A stretch of DNA of 64,000 nt from JABMQB01 sp963666575 (GCA_963666575.2 CAXXYG010000012.1:186001-250000), one strand, 5' to 3'; numbered from the stretch's first letter, positions 43,836 through 54,501 are shown. Numbers and translations are program-made. The notes: generated by a model from the sequence alone, not told the origin.

Positions 43836-46118
43836 ATGATTAGAAGAATATTTTTTTTACTTAGTGTATTAGTATTTGGAATAACTGTTACAGGCCAGGG
43901 GCAGCTTTTACGGCCTGTTGATTATGTGAATACCCTTATGGGGACTGATTCCGAGTTTAAATTGTCAAATGGAAATACCTATCCGGCAATCGCATTACCA
44001 TGGGGCATGAACTTTTGGACTCCTCAAACCAATAAAATGGGCGATGGATGGGTTTATGGATACGATGCCAATAAAATCCGTGGATTTAAACAAACACACC
44101 AACCAAGTCCATGGATCAATGATTATGGGCAGTTTTCATTGTTTCCAATGACAGGGGAATTAAAAGTTACAGGCGAAGAGCGGCAAAGTTGGTTTTCACA
44201 CAAATCCGAAACAGCTAAGCCTCATTATTACAGTGTTTATTTGGCCGATTACGATGTAGTTACAGAAATAACTCCTACTGAGCGGGCGGCTATGTTTCGT
44301 TTTACATTTCCTGAAAATGAACAATCGCATGTTATAATCGATGCTTTTGACCGAGGGTCATATGTAAAAATTATGCCTTCTGAAAATAAAATTATTGGTT
44401 ATACCACCCGCAATAGTGGTGGAGTCCCTGAAAACTTTAAAAATTATTTTGTAATTGTTTTTGATAAAACTTTTACTAAAAGTGCTGTTTGGAATACTGA
44501 TCATTTGGTGGAAGGTATTTCGGAATTAAAAGATAACCATGTGGGTGCTGCTATTCAATTCAAAACAAAAGCTGGCGAAAAAATTCATGCCAGAGTTGCA
44601 TCTTCTTTTATTAGTTATGAGCAAGCTGAGCGTAATTTAAAAGAATTGGGAACCGATTCATTTGATGAAGTAAAAGCCAAAGGAGCAGCCATTTGGAATA
44701 AAGAGTTATCGCGAATTGCCGTTGAAGGTGGCACTGATGAACAGATTAAAACATTTTATTCGGCATTGTACCGTGTATTACTTTTTCCTCGTAAGTTTTA
44801 CGAGTATAATGAAAACGGGGAAGTGATTCACTACAGTCCATATAATGGGAAAGTTCTTCCGGGTTATATGTTTACCGACAATGGTTTTTGGGATACTTTC
44901 CGTGCTGTTTTTCCATTTTTTAATCTGATGTATCCATCGTTAAATGAAAAAATCCAGGAAGGATTAGCCAATGCGTATAACGAAAGTGGTTTTTTGCCTG
45001 AATGGGCCAGCCCTGGTCACCGCGATTGTATGGTTGGGTCTAATTCAGCAACTTTAATAGCCGATGCTTATTTAAAAGGTGGCCGAAATTACGATATTAA
45101 TACGTTATGGGATGCTGTTGTTAAAAACACAAAAAACGAAGGGCCTATGTCGTCAGTTGGCCGTTTAGGAGTCGATTATTACAATAAACTGGGATATGTT
45201 CCATACAATGTTGGTGTGAACGAAAATGTAGCACGTACATTGGAATATGGTTTTGCCGATTTTTGTATTTATAAATTGGGACAGGCACTTGGAAAGCCCG
45301 AAAAAGAAATTGAAATTTTTGCCCAACGAAGCTTGAATTATAAAAATGTATTCGACAAAGAGAGTAGCTTGATGCGTGGTAAAAATGAAGACGGTACCTT
45401 CCAATCTCCCTTTAGCCCATTTAAATGGGGCGACGCTTTTACTGAAGGAAACAGTTGGCATTATACCTGGTCGGTTTTTCACGATATCGAAGGATTAATT
45501 GATCTAATGGGCGGTAAAAAAGAATTTGTTGGCATGTTGGATTCAGTATTTGTAGTGCCGCCAATTTTCGACGATTCATATTACGGAGGAGTAATCCATG
45601 AAATTCGTGAAATGCAGATTATGAACATGGGTAATTATGCACATGGCAACCAGCCGGTTCAGCACATGATTTATTTGTATAACTATGCAGGCCAGCCATG
45701 GAAAACTCAATACTGGATACGTGAAGTGATGAACCGTTTATATACTTCACAAGCTGATGGATATTGTGGTGATGAAGACAATGGACAAACATCGGCCTGG
45801 TATGTTTTTAGTGCTTTGGGATTTTACCCGGTATGCCCTGCTGTAGATGAATATGTATTGGGAGCCCCATTGTTCAAAAAAGCAGTAGTAACTCTCGAAA
45901 ATGGCAAAACAATTACGATAAATGCGACAAAAAATAATTTTGATAACCGTTTTATCCAAAAAATTGATTTTAATGGTAAAACCTACGACAAAAATTATTA
46001 CAACTATTCAGAATTGATGAAAGGGGCAACCATTAACATTGAAATGGGAAAAGAACCAAATAAAACAAGGGGAATCAGCGAATCGAGTTTTCCATATTCT
46101 TTTTCGAACGAAAAATAA
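43836..46118 (+). CDS. GH92 family glycosidase with Gln at the general-acid position
   Basis: A 760-residue exported protein (signal 1-20) of family GH92, calcium-dependent exo-alpha-mannosidases with an N-terminal beta-sandwich and an (alpha/alpha)6 barrel. Hallmarks: VNTLMGTDSEFKLSNGNTYPAIALPWGM, THQPSPWINDYGQFS, DNGFWDTFRAVFPFF and GDEDNGQTSAWYVFSALGFYPV, which holds the base Asp residues. The segment that normally reads HGNEPxHH reads HGNQPVQHM, with Gln606 (codon cag at 45651) in place of the general acid Glu. In GH92 this change is known from enzymes acting on mannose-1-phosphate diesters. The 3' end meets a bidirectional hairpin. Confidence 0.9.
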   Translation: MIRRIFFLLSVLVFGITVTGQGQLLRPVDYVNTLMGTDSEFKLSNGNTYPAIALPWGMNFWTPQTNKMGDGWVYGYDANKIRGFKQTHQPSPWINDYGQFSLFPMTGELKVTGEERQSWFSHKSETAKPHYYSVYLADYDVVTEITPTERAAMFRFTFPENEQSHVIIDAFDRGSYVKIMPSENKIIGYTTRNSGGVPENFKNYFVIVFDKTFTKSAVWNTDHLVEGISELKDNHVGAAIQFKTKAGEKIHARVASSFISYEQAERNLKELGTDSFDEVKAKGAAIWNKELSRIAVEGGTDEQIKTFYSALYRVLLFPRKFYEYNENGEVIHYSPYNGKVLPGYMFTDNGFWDTFRAVFPFFNLMYPSLNEKIQEGLANAYNESGFLPEWASPGHRDCMVGSNSATLIADAYLKGGRNYDINTLWDAVVKNTKNEGPMSSVGRLGVDYYNKLGYVPYNVGVNENVARTLEYGFADFCIYKLGQALGKPEKEIEIFAQRSLNYKNVFDKESSLMRGKNEDGTFQSPFSPFKWGDAFTEGNSWHYTWSVFHDIEGLIDLMGGKKEFVGMLDSVFVVPPIFDDSYYGGVIHEIREMQIMNMGNYAHGNQPVQHMIYLYNYAGQPWKTQYWIREVMNRLYTSQADGYCGDEDNGQTSAWYVFSALGFYPVCPAVDEYVLGAPLFKKAVVTLENGKTITINATKNNFDNRFIQKIDFNGKTYDKNYYNYSELMKGATINIEMGKEPNKTRGISESSFPYSFSNEK

Positions 46119-46160
46119 AAAGGACGGCTAATTTATTCGCCAACCATAAGGGTTTTACTG

Positions 46161-46211
46161 AGTTTTAAAATGCTTTTTAATATTTAAAAAGCATTTTAAA
46201 ACTTTTTTTGT
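46161..46211 (+). terminator. Terminator with perfect 20-bp stem between convergent genes
   Basis: Left arm 46161-46180, loop tat, right arm 46184-46203 (perfectly complementary), followed by seven T on the plus strand. It lies between the GH92 gene and the minus-strand GH2 gene. Confidence 0.85.
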
Positions 46212-46219
46212 GACCACTA

Positions 46220-48721
46220 TTATTTTTTGGCAAACTTAAAAGTGTGTGTATTTAGCCCTTCGATTACCTTCAATAAATAAATTCCGGGAATTAATTCAGA
46301 AACATTGATGGAAGAAAGAGTTCCTTCTATTGTTTTTACTTCTGCTCCATTGGCATTAATAATCGTTGCCATAACATTTGTTTTATAGGGTATTGAAAAG
46401 AATATTGAATCAATTGACGGATTTGGATATACATAGATCGATCCATTATTTATTTGTTGGTTTGCTGAAGTAGTAATTTCAGGAGCCGGAACATCCATAC
46501 TGAATAAAGAAATACCTGCATCTATGTATTGTCCTCCAGTTGTTTGTTTACAATGGATAGCTATTATATTGGTATCGTTTGATTTTAAAGCATTTTTACC
46601 GGCTGTATTTATAGGGATATTGGTATAGCTATTTGTCCATCCTTTGGTTGCAGCTGCCAGTACACCATTTATGTATACTTCACAATCTTCATCGTAGTGG
46701 ATATGTAATATCAGGTTGTCAGTGTTTATACCTGATAAATCGCCAACAAATTCATCTCTGCGCATCCAAATGTCTGAGGTATTCCAAATGGTTCGAACTA
46801 CCGCTCCGGGTGTTCCCATTGTTCCAAAACCTGCATTGCCCGATTTCCAATTGGAGTCGTCATAGGATGGCAAATGCCAATTCGAAGAAGGTGTATAGTT
46901 GGTGTATTTCCACAAGTGAGCTGTATTTTCCGATGATGCTATTACTTCTGAAAAATAAATATCGTGCTCAATTACTTTTTTGTTGGCTTCTTTAATTCTA
47001 TTTTCATCTGCTTTCACCAAACGGTCGTAGGTAAGTAAACCATTAATTTCAATTTCTACATCGGTTATTTCGGTATAAACTGCTGCGCTTAAGCCATTAT
47101 TGGTTTTAAACATAGTCAGCATATCAGCGTAACTGTCATATAAATCGAGGTATTCTTCTTCATTATTTGCCATTACATACCCAAATCCATCGTTCCATAA
47201 ATGCCCTGGAATTTTATAACCCACACCTCCGTATTCGCCACATGCCAGGACCTGGGTTGAACTTTTGGGGCACGCCGGTGGTGGGTAACTATGAATATCC
47301 ATTACATGGCCAACATTAAAATGGTTTCCACCACTTGCCTGATTTACAATTCGTGTTGGATCCATATTTATTACTTTTTGAACCAACTCAGGTGTGCGGT
47401 GCTGCCCCTGGGCTTCATTAAAAACGACCCACATAACAATGGAGGGACTGTTCCAATGTTGTTCAACCATGTGTCCAAGTTCCCTGTCGTAGGCAAACTG
47501 ATCAACAATTTGCGGATTATTTGTGTAGGAGTTAGCCGAAGGCATGTCTTGCCAAACCATTAATCCTAGTTTATCCGCCCAATAATACCAACGTTGAGGT
47601 TCAACTTTTATGTGTTTGCGCACCATGTTAAAACCAAAATCCTTCATTTTTTGTATATCGTACCTGAGGGCTTCATCGGTAGGGGCAGTATATATGCCAT
47701 CGGGCCAAAATCCTTGATCAAGCGGCCCCATCTGAAATAAAAACTGATTATTAAGGAACAGTTTTTTAAAACCACCATCCTCTTCCACTGATATTTTACG
47801 CATTCCAAAATAACTACTTACCGAATCGATGGGAGTTCCATTTTGTTTTAAAACTAATTCCAGATTGTATAAAAATGGATCGTCGGGCGACCATAATTTT
47901 TGATTGGGAATAGGAATAGTTATTTCCTGATTACATACCCCGTCATAATTTTGTACAAGTTTGTTTTCATTATAAATTGATGCTGAGAAAGAGGTTCCTT
48001 CAGTTATGCCTGATGTGTTTAAGGTAAGTTTGACCACTTTTTGATTAATATCGGGGACAATTTTTATGTTTTGAATGTAGGTTTCAGAAACCGGTTCCAA
48101 CCATACCGATTGCCAGATTCCGGTGACCGATGTGTACATAATTCCACCCGGATACAGGGTTTGTTTTCCGCGTGGGTAACCTCCTGAATCGGTGGGGTCA
48201 AATACCCGTACTGTAATTTCTTGTTCCCCTGATGCTGTTAGGTAATTGGAGATATTATAACTGAAGGCATCATAACCACCTTTATGAATTCCAAGGCTGG
48301 TTCCGTTTATATAAACCTCCGATTCATAGTCAACAGCTCCAAAATGAATGATAATCTGTTTCTCATTCCAATTTTCAGGAACAGAAAAAGTTCGGCGGTA
48401 CCACAATCTGGAATGGTGTTCTTTTATACCTGAAATGGCCGATTCAACTGCAAACGGAACTAATATTGAATGAGATAAATTTCCCTGAGGGACGGATTCT
48501 AGAATTCCCAGCCCAGGTTGGAATTGCCAAATACCATTTAAATTCATCCATAACTTGCGTTCAAGCTGAGGGCGTGGATATTCAGGTAATACATTTCCCG
48601 GATCGATATCTTGAGAAAAAGAAGTCATTAATTTGGCTTGTTTCATTTGCCAGTCCTGAGCAAATAATACTGTTGGGAAAAAAAGCAAAATTAGCTTAGC
48701 AAAAAGTTTCAAATTGATCAT
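46220..48721 (-). CDS. GH2 protein with galactose-binding-like module and type IX signal (module B)
   Basis: An 833-residue secreted GH2 enzyme. The ATG at 48721 (MINLKLFAKLILLFFPTVLFAQ) gives a signal peptide. Sugar-binding, Ig-like and TIM-barrel domains span about 30-600; the acid/base Glu is in VVFNEAQGQH and the nucleophile Glu in ACGEYGGVG. A galactose-binding-like module follows (about 610-745: SYDDSNWKSGNAGFGTMG, EDCEVYINGV), then a type IX sorting domain (VYPNPSIDS ... KVIEGLNTHTFKFAKK). The module A paralogue at 25882 stops before these last two parts. It is divergent from the GH43 gene at 49049. Confidence 0.92.
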   Translation of the reverse strand: MINLKLFAKLILLFFPTVLFAQDWQMKQAKLMTSFSQDIDPGNVLPEYPRPQLERKLWMNLNGIWQFQPGLGILESVPQGNLSHSILVPFAVESAISGIKEHHSRLWYRRTFSVPENWNEKQIIIHFGAVDYESEVYINGTSLGIHKGGYDAFSYNISNYLTASGEQEITVRVFDPTDSGGYPRGKQTLYPGGIMYTSVTGIWQSVWLEPVSETYIQNIKIVPDINQKVVKLTLNTSGITEGTSFSASIYNENKLVQNYDGVCNQEITIPIPNQKLWSPDDPFLYNLELVLKQNGTPIDSVSSYFGMRKISVEEDGGFKKLFLNNQFLFQMGPLDQGFWPDGIYTAPTDEALRYDIQKMKDFGFNMVRKHIKVEPQRWYYWADKLGLMVWQDMPSANSYTNNPQIVDQFAYDRELGHMVEQHWNSPSIVMWVVFNEAQGQHRTPELVQKVINMDPTRIVNQASGGNHFNVGHVMDIHSYPPPACPKSSTQVLACGEYGGVGYKIPGHLWNDGFGYVMANNEEEYLDLYDSYADMLTMFKTNNGLSAAVYTEITDVEIEINGLLTYDRLVKADENRIKEANKKVIEHDIYFSEVIASSENTAHLWKYTNYTPSSNWHLPSYDDSNWKSGNAGFGTMGTPGAVVRTIWNTSDIWMRRDEFVGDLSGINTDNLILHIHYDEDCEVYINGVLAAATKGWTNSYTNIPINTAGKNALKSNDTNIIAIHCKQTTGGQYIDAGISLFSMDVPAPEITTSANQQINNGSIYVYPNPSIDSIFFSIPYKTNVMATIINANGAEVKTIEGTLSSINVSELIPGIYLLKVIEGLNTHTFKFAKK

Positions 48722-49048
48722 TTTTAAGGAGTGATTTTTTCTGAAAATCTCATGTTTTTTATTTCCTGAATCTTCAGGAAATACCATGAGTGTTGATCAG
48801 AATGTTCAGGATTAATACATCTACCTGGCTAAAAACACTCACTTTTAAATTGCTTTATTTTAGAATCACTTTTATCTTTAAATTTTAAATTTATTTTAAA
48901 TATTAATAATTAAGTTTTCATTTTTAAACCAATAATGAATGAGTAATAATATCAAATTAGTTTTATTATTGAATGTGTAGTCTTGTTTTATTTATGAATT
49001 TAAAACTGATAGCGTTTAACTATTAACTCTAAAATCGAATTGCCGTTT
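48722..49048. other. Divergent intergenic region, 327 bp
   Basis: AT-rich gap holding the promoters of the module B GH2 (minus) and GH43 (plus) genes. It contains a separated 8-bp inverted repeat, tgagtgtt (48787-48794) and aacactca (48834-48841), which could be an operator. Nothing else is visible. Confidence 0.4.
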
Positions 49049-50623
49049 ATGAAAATCTTATTTCCAGTTTTATTTAGTTTCGTATTTCTACAATTTGTTT
49101 TACAGGCTCAGGAACCTCAAAAAAAATCCATGTATAAAAATCCAGTCATTCCTGGCGATATTCCTGATCCTAGTATTATTCGGGTAGGAGAAACTTATTA
49201 CTCAGCCGGAACAACCTCCGATTTTGCTCCCCACTATTCATTGTATGAATCAGCTGACCTTATTAATTGGAAACAGATAGGATTTATTTTTAACGAAGTT
49301 CCGCAATGGGCTTCAGATAGTTTTTGGGCACCAGAGCTTTTTTATAAAGACGGTATTTTTTATGTGTATTATACGGCCAAACGAAAAGGTGACCGGGTAT
49401 CGTGTATAGGCGTAGCAACAACCAAAAATATATACAATGGTTTTACCGATAAGGGAATTATTATTGAATGGGGTGACGAAGCCATCGATGCTTACGTTTT
49501 TAACGATGACAATGGAAAATATTTTATTAGCTGGAAAGCATATGGACTAACTGAAGGAAGGCCCATTGAGATTTTGGCATCTGAATTAAGTCCTGACTGC
49601 TTATCATTGGTTGGTGAGCATTTTACATTAACCGATTTTGATAAAGGATGGAAAGGAGCAGGTGATGAAGGACAATGTATGGTAAAACATAACGGTTACT
49701 ATTACCTGTTATATTCTATCGGTGGTTGTTGCGATAATAGGTGCGATTACCGGGTGGTAGTTTCCCGTTCAAAAAATTTTAAAAGTGGCTGGGAACAATA
49801 CCCCATGCCAATTATGCAAGGCGATGATAACTGGAAATGCACCGGGCATGGCACATTGGTTACAACTCCCGATAACCGCTATTTTTACCTCTATCACTCA
49901 TACAATGCTACCGATTTTGAATACATTGGCCGTCAGGGGATGTTAGACGAACTTGTTTGGGATAATTCAACAAATTGGCCCTATTTTAAAAATGGCAATA
50001 CACCATCGGTTATTGCTCCTGTTCCGTTTGTAAATACGGTCCAGAAACGTGATACAACGTGTGATGATGATTTTTCTTCAGATATGAACCTAAAGTTCTG
50101 GCAATGGGATATAAATCAACCAAAACCCGAGATGGCCGTAAAAGATGGTATATTTTCACTTTCATCTACACAAAAAGGAATTGTATTTGTCGGGCAGAGT
50201 CCTAAAACAGGAACCTATTCGTTCGAAACTGAAATTTTTGAATGTTCCGACGATTTATCGGGGATTTGTGTTTATGGAAATAAAAACAATCTGTTTGCTT
50301 TTGGTGCATCAAAATCTGAAATTAAAGTACTGCAAATAATAGATGGAGAAGAAACAGTTATTTCCGAAACCAAGATTCCTGAAAATAGTTCTGTTTCGTT
50401 GAAACTAGAAGTTGTTAATGGCCGTTATTATCAATTTTTCTGGTCGGAGAACAATACCGATTGGGTATCAGTTAAACTTCAAAATGGTTATCAATTTGAT
50501 GGGGAATTTCTACCACAATGGGGAGTTGCTATGCGCACTGGTTTCTTTTTAGAAAATCACAATAACAATGTGGCTTATTTTTCATCAATGGCATTTAAAA
50601 ATAATTTTAAGCCACAAAAATAG
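49049..50623 (+). CDS. GH43-family exported glycosidase (module B)
   Basis: A 524-residue exported protein (signal 1-20) with a GH43 five-bladed propeller (about 28-320) and a C-terminal beta-sandwich. The catalytic set is intact: base Asp40 in PGDIPDPSII, Asp in EAIDAYVF and acid Glu in GDEGQCMV. A cysteine cluster GGCCDNRCDY is shared with the module A paralogue (DCCDEFCNY), so the two are closely related. Arabinofuranosidase, xylosidase or galactosidase activities are all known in GH43. The ATG at 49049 was chosen over a TTG at 49040. Confidence 0.9.
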   Translation: MKILFPVLFSFVFLQFVLQAQEPQKKSMYKNPVIPGDIPDPSIIRVGETYYSAGTTSDFAPHYSLYESADLINWKQIGFIFNEVPQWASDSFWAPELFYKDGIFYVYYTAKRKGDRVSCIGVATTKNIYNGFTDKGIIIEWGDEAIDAYVFNDDNGKYFISWKAYGLTEGRPIEILASELSPDCLSLVGEHFTLTDFDKGWKGAGDEGQCMVKHNGYYYLLYSIGGCCDNRCDYRVVVSRSKNFKSGWEQYPMPIMQGDDNWKCTGHGTLVTTPDNRYFYLYHSYNATDFEYIGRQGMLDELVWDNSTNWPYFKNGNTPSVIAPVPFVNTVQKRDTTCDDDFSSDMNLKFWQWDINQPKPEMAVKDGIFSLSSTQKGIVFVGQSPKTGTYSFETEIFECSDDLSGICVYGNKNNLFAFGASKSEIKVLQIIDGEETVISETKIPENSSVSLKLEVVNGRYYQFFWSENNTDWVSVKLQNGYQFDGEFLPQWGVAMRTGFFLENHNNNVAYFSSMAFKNNFKPQK

Positions 50624-51282
50624 TAGAAAGTGGTTTTACCATTTAAGGCATGTTATTATTTGGGTATCTCTAAAAAACTTGAAAATGAATAAACCAGGAA
50701 ATATAGTTTTAAATGGTAGTTTTTTTGTTCGCTGATACACAGCAATATTACTTATATTTATTAATGGTTGTAAAATATTAAAGTTCAAAATTCGAAAATG
50801 ATTGTTTTTGATATGCCAACTTTTGAAGGTTTCAAATTCAACTGTTCATCTGTAAGTTTCCATTAATTAGTAATATAAAATTTATAGTTTTACTTTCAGA
50901 ATAAGCCTTATGGAATGGATTTCGAATTCTACTAATCCTTCCATATTATAATCAGAATATGGCTTTAAAAAGTCAAAATACCTTCCTTGAAATCGATTCT
51001 TTTTTAAAGAAATGCGATTAATTAACACCTTTTAGTTTCCCAATAGAGTAAAAATTAATTTTTTTTTAATGCATGTAAATGTTCACATTGTCAGTGCTTT
51101 GTGTGTGTTTGTTTTTGGTTTTTTGCATTAGGGTTGTTCATGTTAATTGAATATTAATAAGAATGTTAATATTCGGCGGTTTAATTTGATTTTGAATAAA
51201 AAATTGAGCGTATGGAGTAAACAGAGTAAACCAAATTATTGATGTATTTAAATTAAATCTATTAAACGTACTAAAGTAAATT
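50624..51282. other. Intergenic region upstream of module B susC, 659 bp
   Basis: The longest gap in the carbohydrate region; AT-rich, with no ORF of note, no clear hairpin terminator and no mobile element. It is the probable control region for the module B susCD operon. A one-base-short match to the -7 element (taatttg near 51183) was seen and not trusted. Unlike module A, no sigma/anti-sigma genes lie here. Confidence 0.45.
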
Positions 51283-54200
51283 ATGAAAAAAGCTTTAAAA
51301 AAAATCTGTCATTTGTCTTGTCTAGGATCAGGTCGATTTGCAGTTATCCTATTGCTGGTTATACTATTTGGTGCAAAATCTGCATCTGCAGAAAAAATAG
51401 TAAAAAACGAATTGAATCTATCTGAACAGGCTTCGAAAGTTATAGGTACCATTTTAGATGGGGCTAATAACCCAATTCCCGGAGTATCAGTATTTATTAA
51501 GGGAACAACAATTGGTACTGTTTCTGATGCTGATGGAAACTACACTTTAACGAATATTCCGGAAGACGGGATAGTGGTTTTTTCTTTCATAGGAATGAAA
51601 ACTCAGGAAATTACTATTGGAAATCAATCCTCGATTAACGTAGTAATGGAAGTCGATGCTATTGGCCTTGAAGAAGTTGTTGCTGTGGGTTATGGAACCC
51701 AGAAAAAAGTAACCTTAACAGGTGCGGTATCAACAATCAAAAACGAAGACCTTATAGTAACTAAAAACGAAAACGTTGTAAATATGTTAACCGGTAAATT
51801 GCCGGGTGTACGTGTTGTTCAAAAGAGTTCAGCACCGGGTGCTTATGATACAAAAATTGATATCCGTGGGATGGGTGATCCGTTATTTGTAGTTGACGGA
51901 ATTCCTCGCGACCAGCAATATTTTTCGCGCATGAGCGCAGAGGAAATTGAGAGTATATCAGTATTAAAAGATGGTACAGCAGCTATTTATGGTTTGCGTG
52001 CAGCAAATGGTGTTATTCTGGTCACTACCAAAAGTGGTGTAGCCCAGGGAGGGAAAGTGGATATCACTATTAATACCAGCAGTTCGATGCAGCAATTCCT
52101 TTATGTACCATCAGGTGTAGGTGCTGCCGATTATATGACTTTAAGAAATGAGCAAAACTGGCAGGACTTTGGTAAAAATTATCTGGTCCGTACAAATGCA
52201 ATGTTCACTGACGAACATTTTCAGCCATACCGCGATGGAACAAAACAATCATACGATTGGATGGGTGCTGTATTTAACAAGAATACACCACAGTATGAGC
52301 ACAACATAAGCGTTAATGGTGGTACTGAAAAATTACGGTATTATTTTACCCTGGGTTATTCAAAACAAGAGGGTTCATACAAGAGCGGCGATTATAATTC
52401 GGACCGTTGGAACATGCGTACCAATATCGATGCTCAAATTACCAAAAGGTTGAGCGCAAAAATTTCTTTGGGAACTATAATGACAAATACAACCCAACCC
52501 AATGGTACAGGTTGGACAACTTATAAACTTTCGTGGTTGGTCCGTCCTGATGCAGCTATGTATGCAAACGATAATCCGGAGTATCCCAATGGCGACACAC
52601 AATTTTTAAATGAAGGAGCCAATATGATCATACAAACCGACGCTGATTATGTTGGTTATAATGTGAATAAGAATCGAAGGTTTAATGGAACATTAACTCT
52701 AAAATATGATATTCCTGGCATTGAAGGATTGTCGGCAAAAGGATCGTATGATTATGCAGCAAGTTTGCCGGATTATACAAATTACAAGCGTGCTTATTCG
52801 TTGTATAGGTATAATCAGGATGATGATACGTATGCGTCGATAGCGAGGAATACGCCTTCCGAAATTACAAGAGGTGTTAATTTTAACTTCGATACAAACA
52901 TGCAATTGGGATTATTTTATCTCAATTCATTTGGCGACCATAATTTTAACAGTTTTCTTATCTACGAAGAAATGTACAGTAATTGGGATAGTTTCAGTGC
53001 TTACCGTGAGCTGATGATTGATTCTGAATTTTTGTTTGCTGGTGAAGATAAAAATCAGCGGGCAATTGGAGGTGGCGTAGGTGACCGTGCCAGCAAGTCT
53101 ATCATCGGTCAATTGGACTATGATTACGCAGGTAAATACTTGTTTGCTTTCAAGTTTCGTCGCGATGGATCTTCCCGTTTCCCTGATGGTAGCCGTTTTG
53201 GTTTTTTCCCTGCAATTTCAGCAGGATGGCGTCTGAGTGAAGAAAGTTTTATGAAGGATAATTTTACATTTCTTACCAATTTGAAATTGAGAGGTTCTTA
53301 CGGAGAGATGGGTGATGACAGTTCAGCAGGTAACTATCCGCCTTCAACCGGTTACAATTTAAATGGCAATGAACTTGGATGGTTCTTTGATGGAACATTA
53401 AATGGTGGTGTATCTGCTTCGAGCATTCCTAACCTGGATTTAACGTGGTATAAGATTAAGTCATATAACCTGGCTTTAGATTTTGGCCTATTTGATAATA
53501 AACTGAGTGGTTCATTTGACGTGTTCAGACGCGACCGTTCAGGGTTGTTGGCAACTAGTGCCGCAGTAATTCCGGGGACCGTGGGTGCCAGCTTACCGCA
53601 GGAAAACCTGAATAGTGACCGTAACCTTGGTTATGAAATATCATTACAACACCGCAACACGATTAGAGACGTTAATTATTATGTAAGTGGTCAGCTTTCG
53701 GCTACCAAACATCAGCGAATGGAATGGCTTGAAACTCCGGCCAGCAACTCATACGATAAGTGGAGAAACCGTACCAGTGGACGTTACTCCAATATATGGT
53801 GGGGACAGGAATCCGGCGGTATGTTTACATCAATGGAAGACATCCGTACATTTGAACGCCCCATGGGCCAGGGTTCATTACCAGGCGATTGGTGGTTAGT
53901 TGACTGGAACGAAGATGGCGTAATTAATGGTGGCGATGACCATCCTATAGCTTCTTATGGCCTTCCGGTTTTTAACTATGGTATTCAATTGGGAGCTTCA
54001 TGGAAGGGATTTGATTTGGCAATGAATTTCCAGGGTGCTTATGGTGTTTATGTTCAATACAGTGAGGTGCTTGTTGAAGCATTACCTTTTGGCGGACAAA
54101 ATACACTAACATGGTTCCTCGACCGATGGAAACCGGTTGATGAGAACGCAGACTATTTCCATCCCGATACAGAATGGGCCGAAGGTTATTATCCAGTTAC

Positions 54201-54489
54201 TGGACATGATGGCCGTCGCACAGGTACCAATGGTGTTCAGAATGCATCGTACATGCGTTTGAAAACAGCAGAAATTGGTTACACATTACCCAAAAAATTG
54301 GTGGCAAAAGTTGGTGTTGAGAATTTACGGGTATACCTAAGTGGATACAACCTATTAACGTTTACCGGACTTGAAAATGTAGATCCTGAACGTCCAGGTG
54401 CATCTGGTGGTGCTTCAACCAATTATATCGACTTCTATAATTATCCTGTAAACAGGACCTTTACAGTTGGTGCAAGCGTTAAATTCTAA
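51283..54489 (+). CDS. susC: SusC-family TonB-dependent receptor (module B)
   Basis: A 1068-residue outer-membrane importer, full length. After the signal (about 1-36) come the CarboxypepD_reg domain (IGTILDGANNPIPGVSVFIKGTTIGTVSDADG), the TonB-box-like LEEVVAVGYGTQKK, the plug with GDPLFVVDGIP and SVLKDGTAAIYGLRAANGVI, and the beta barrel ending in a hydrophobic strand and Phe. It lacks the STN domain of the module A receptor, so it is not expected to signal to a FecR protein. It starts an operon with susD (12 bp) and a DUF3823 gene (22 bp). Confidence 0.96.
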   Translation: MKKALKKICHLSCLGSGRFAVILLLVILFGAKSASAEKIVKNELNLSEQASKVIGTILDGANNPIPGVSVFIKGTTIGTVSDADGNYTLTNIPEDGIVVFSFIGMKTQEITIGNQSSINVVMEVDAIGLEEVVAVGYGTQKKVTLTGAVSTIKNEDLIVTKNENVVNMLTGKLPGVRVVQKSSAPGAYDTKIDIRGMGDPLFVVDGIPRDQQYFSRMSAEEIESISVLKDGTAAIYGLRAANGVILVTTKSGVAQGGKVDITINTSSSMQQFLYVPSGVGAADYMTLRNEQNWQDFGKNYLVRTNAMFTDEHFQPYRDGTKQSYDWMGAVFNKNTPQYEHNISVNGGTEKLRYYFTLGYSKQEGSYKSGDYNSDRWNMRTNIDAQITKRLSAKISLGTIMTNTTQPNGTGWTTYKLSWLVRPDAAMYANDNPEYPNGDTQFLNEGANMIIQTDADYVGYNVNKNRRFNGTLTLKYDIPGIEGLSAKGSYDYAASLPDYTNYKRAYSLYRYNQDDDTYASIARNTPSEITRGVNFNFDTNMQLGLFYLNSFGDHNFNSFLIYEEMYSNWDSFSAYRELMIDSEFLFAGEDKNQRAIGGGVGDRASKSIIGQLDYDYAGKYLFAFKFRRDGSSRFPDGSRFGFFPAISAGWRLSEESFMKDNFTFLTNLKLRGSYGEMGDDSSAGNYPPSTGYNLNGNELGWFFDGTLNGGVSASSIPNLDLTWYKIKSYNLALDFGLFDNKLSGSFDVFRRDRSGLLATSAAVIPGTVGASLPQENLNSDRNLGYEISLQHRNTIRDVNYYVSGQLSATKHQRMEWLETPASNSYDKWRNRTSGRYSNIWWGQESGGMFTSMEDIRTFERPMGQGSLPGDWWLVDWNEDGVINGGDDHPIASYGLPVFNYGIQLGASWKGFDLAMNFQGAYGVYVQYSEVLVEALPFGGQNTLTWFLDRWKPVDENADYFHPDTEWAEGYYPVTGHDGRRTGTNGVQNASYMRLKTAEIGYTLPKKLVAKVGVENLRVYLSGYNLLTFTGLENVDPERPGASGGASTNYIDFYNYPVNRTFTVGASVKF

Positions 54490-54501
54490 AAAATTACAAT
54501 T

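Noticed and set aside
51160..51200. Possible -33/-7 promoter for module B susC (taatttg)
   Set aside because: The match is one base short of the TAnnTTTG element and no well-spaced upstream element was found.
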